From: Dehalococcoidia bacterium
GTDB lineage: Bacteria; Chloroflexota; Dehalococcoidia; UBA3495
Reading direction: 5' to 3'
Assembly: GCA_030753265.1 (NCBI GenBank)
Contig: JASMCQ010000019.1
Location: forward strand, 1-6,007
DNA: 6,007 nt
The notes below the pieces were generated by a model. That model was not told where the DNA came from, searched no databases, and was given only the letters and a program-made list of their open reading frames with translations. Positions 5,336-6,007 of the stretch are shown here, in pieces (position 1 is the first letter of the stretch; every line of letters begins with the position of its first letter). The translations under genes were made by a program, and so were the position numbers.

Positions 5336-6007
5336 TTACTTGCCGCGGATCGCCACGGTCACGGGGTCGGTTGAGACGCCATAGGGGGCGATAAAACACA
5401 GCCGGGGCCCGGCATTGCCCCCGCCCATAATCACGTAAATATCCGAACGGCGCAGGAGGCTGGTGTCGTCGAACATTATCCGGTCGTATTCATCGGATTT
5501 GAAGACGTGGGCGAACCGCTGATCGTCCCCAGGTTCCACTGGGTGAGCAATCCCGGCGTAGCCCGCAAACTCCGACGAATGGGTGCCCCAGAGGCCCCGG
5601 CGTTTCAGCTCCGCCACCGACCTCATGCACTTCTCAAACACATAATCGCGCACGTCATTCTTGCTCCACCCAAAGCCGATGAAGACATCAGCGAAGTGCG
5701 GAGGGATGAACAGGGGATAGGTGCCCCGAAAAAAGTCGTAGGTGGATATGGCGTCCACCATCGAGTCCAGCATGAGTTCAGGGGCGGCCGTTCTCTGGCA
5801 GTAGACCTGATAGGGTCCGGGGTACGTTGAAAGGGCCGTCACGGTACTGGTTTCGCGGTCGAAGCCCAGCTGCACGTGCAGCGGGTCCCAAGAGGATTCC
5901 TCGTTCTCTGCGACGCAGTAGTGGCCCCGGCCGGGGTTCCCCCATTGGCCCCGCTGAATGCCGTCGGGGCGGGCCTCGGCGCAGTTCCACAGCAGAAGGC
6001 TGATGGC
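5336..6007 (-). CDS. Unnamed conserved-looking protein upstream of the UGSC selenoprotein (C-terminal 223 residues)
   Basis: The frame is open from the window edge (6007) to TAA at 5338-5336, so the start lies outside. A GTG at 5875 is only an internal Val codon: no Shine-Dalgarno sequence precedes it and the upstream 44 codons read as normal protein. I do not recognise the family. Visible features, numbered from the window edge, are a Cys- and Trp-containing stretch LLLWNCAEARPDG (4-16), NPGRGHYCVAENEE (24-37), WDPLHVQLGFDRET (40-53), an aromatic segment near 90-114, and a C-terminal IYVIMGGGNAGPRLCF (190-205) with a Gly-rich loop. Cysteines fall at about 9, 31, 70, 127 and 204. There is no signal peptide or membrane segment in the visible part, so it looks soluble. 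It precedes the selenoprotein by 91 nt on the same strand, so an operon and a shared pathway or complex are plausible. Function is not assigned. Confidence 0.8.
   Translation of the reverse strand, partial: AISLLLWNCAEARPDGIQRGQWGNPGRGHYCVAENEESSWDPLHVQLGFDRETSTVTALSTYPGPYQVYCQRTAAPELMLDSMVDAISTYDFFRGTYPLFIPPHFADVFIGFGWSKNDVRDYVFEKCMRSVAELKRRGLWGTHSSEFAGYAGIAHPVEPGDDQRFAHVFKSDEYDRIMFDDTSLLRRSDIYVIMGGGNAGPRLCFIAPYGVSTDPVTVAIRGK

Overview
All genes in this window lie on the minus strand, so the biological order runs from high to low coordinates. The DNA is GC-rich by eye. The substrate-binding protein carries a long Ala/Pro/Thr linker right after its lipobox cysteine, a style common in Chloroflexota (Dehalococcoidia and SAR202-like lineages). 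That taxonomic placement is inference from style only. No phylogenetic marker gene is present.

Layout in transcription order: (1) >6007..5336, the C-terminal 223 residues of a conserved-looking protein I cannot name; its start lies outside the window. (2) 5244..4702, a 180-residue UGSC-family protein whose reading frame is interrupted by one in-frame TGA (4963-4965) exactly at the position of the family's redox residue. The frame continues with G-S-C-T-S-G and reaches a normal TAA. A 9-bp stem-loop of the right geometry for a bacterial SECIS element begins 10 nt after the TGA. I therefore read it as a selenoprotein (Sec94), which simple ORF calling splits into two false genes of 93 and 79 residues. 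(3) 4701..4071, a 631-nt gap with no convincing gene. It holds a stem-loop just after the selenoprotein stop, a 28-nt near-perfect palindrome, a near-consensus sigma70-type promoter and a leader of about 359 nt. (4) 4070..2328, a lipoprotein peptide/nickel-type (SBP_bac_5) substrate-binding protein. (5) 2327..2061, a spacer with three stem-loops. (6) 2060..1140 and 1125..244, two DppB/DppC-type permeases. (7) 221..1, the start of a DppD/OppD-type ATPase with its Walker A motif. The second ATPase, if present, would lie beyond position 1.

The transporter genes form a tight operon: 14 nt between the permeases and 22 nt between the second permease and the ATPase, both downstream genes starting with TTG behind strong Shine-Dalgarno sequences. 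The spacer stem-loops probably let the binding protein be made in excess over the membrane components. The selenoprotein and the unnamed protein upstream form a second unit on the same strand, 91 nt apart.

The most interesting content is the UGSC selenoprotein, its apparent SECIS, its unnamed partner and their position next to an oligopeptide-type ABC importer. A plausible but unproven picture is uptake of a small substrate by the transporter followed by a selenol-dependent redox or cleavage step. No Sec machinery (selA, selB, selC, selD) is visible in the window.
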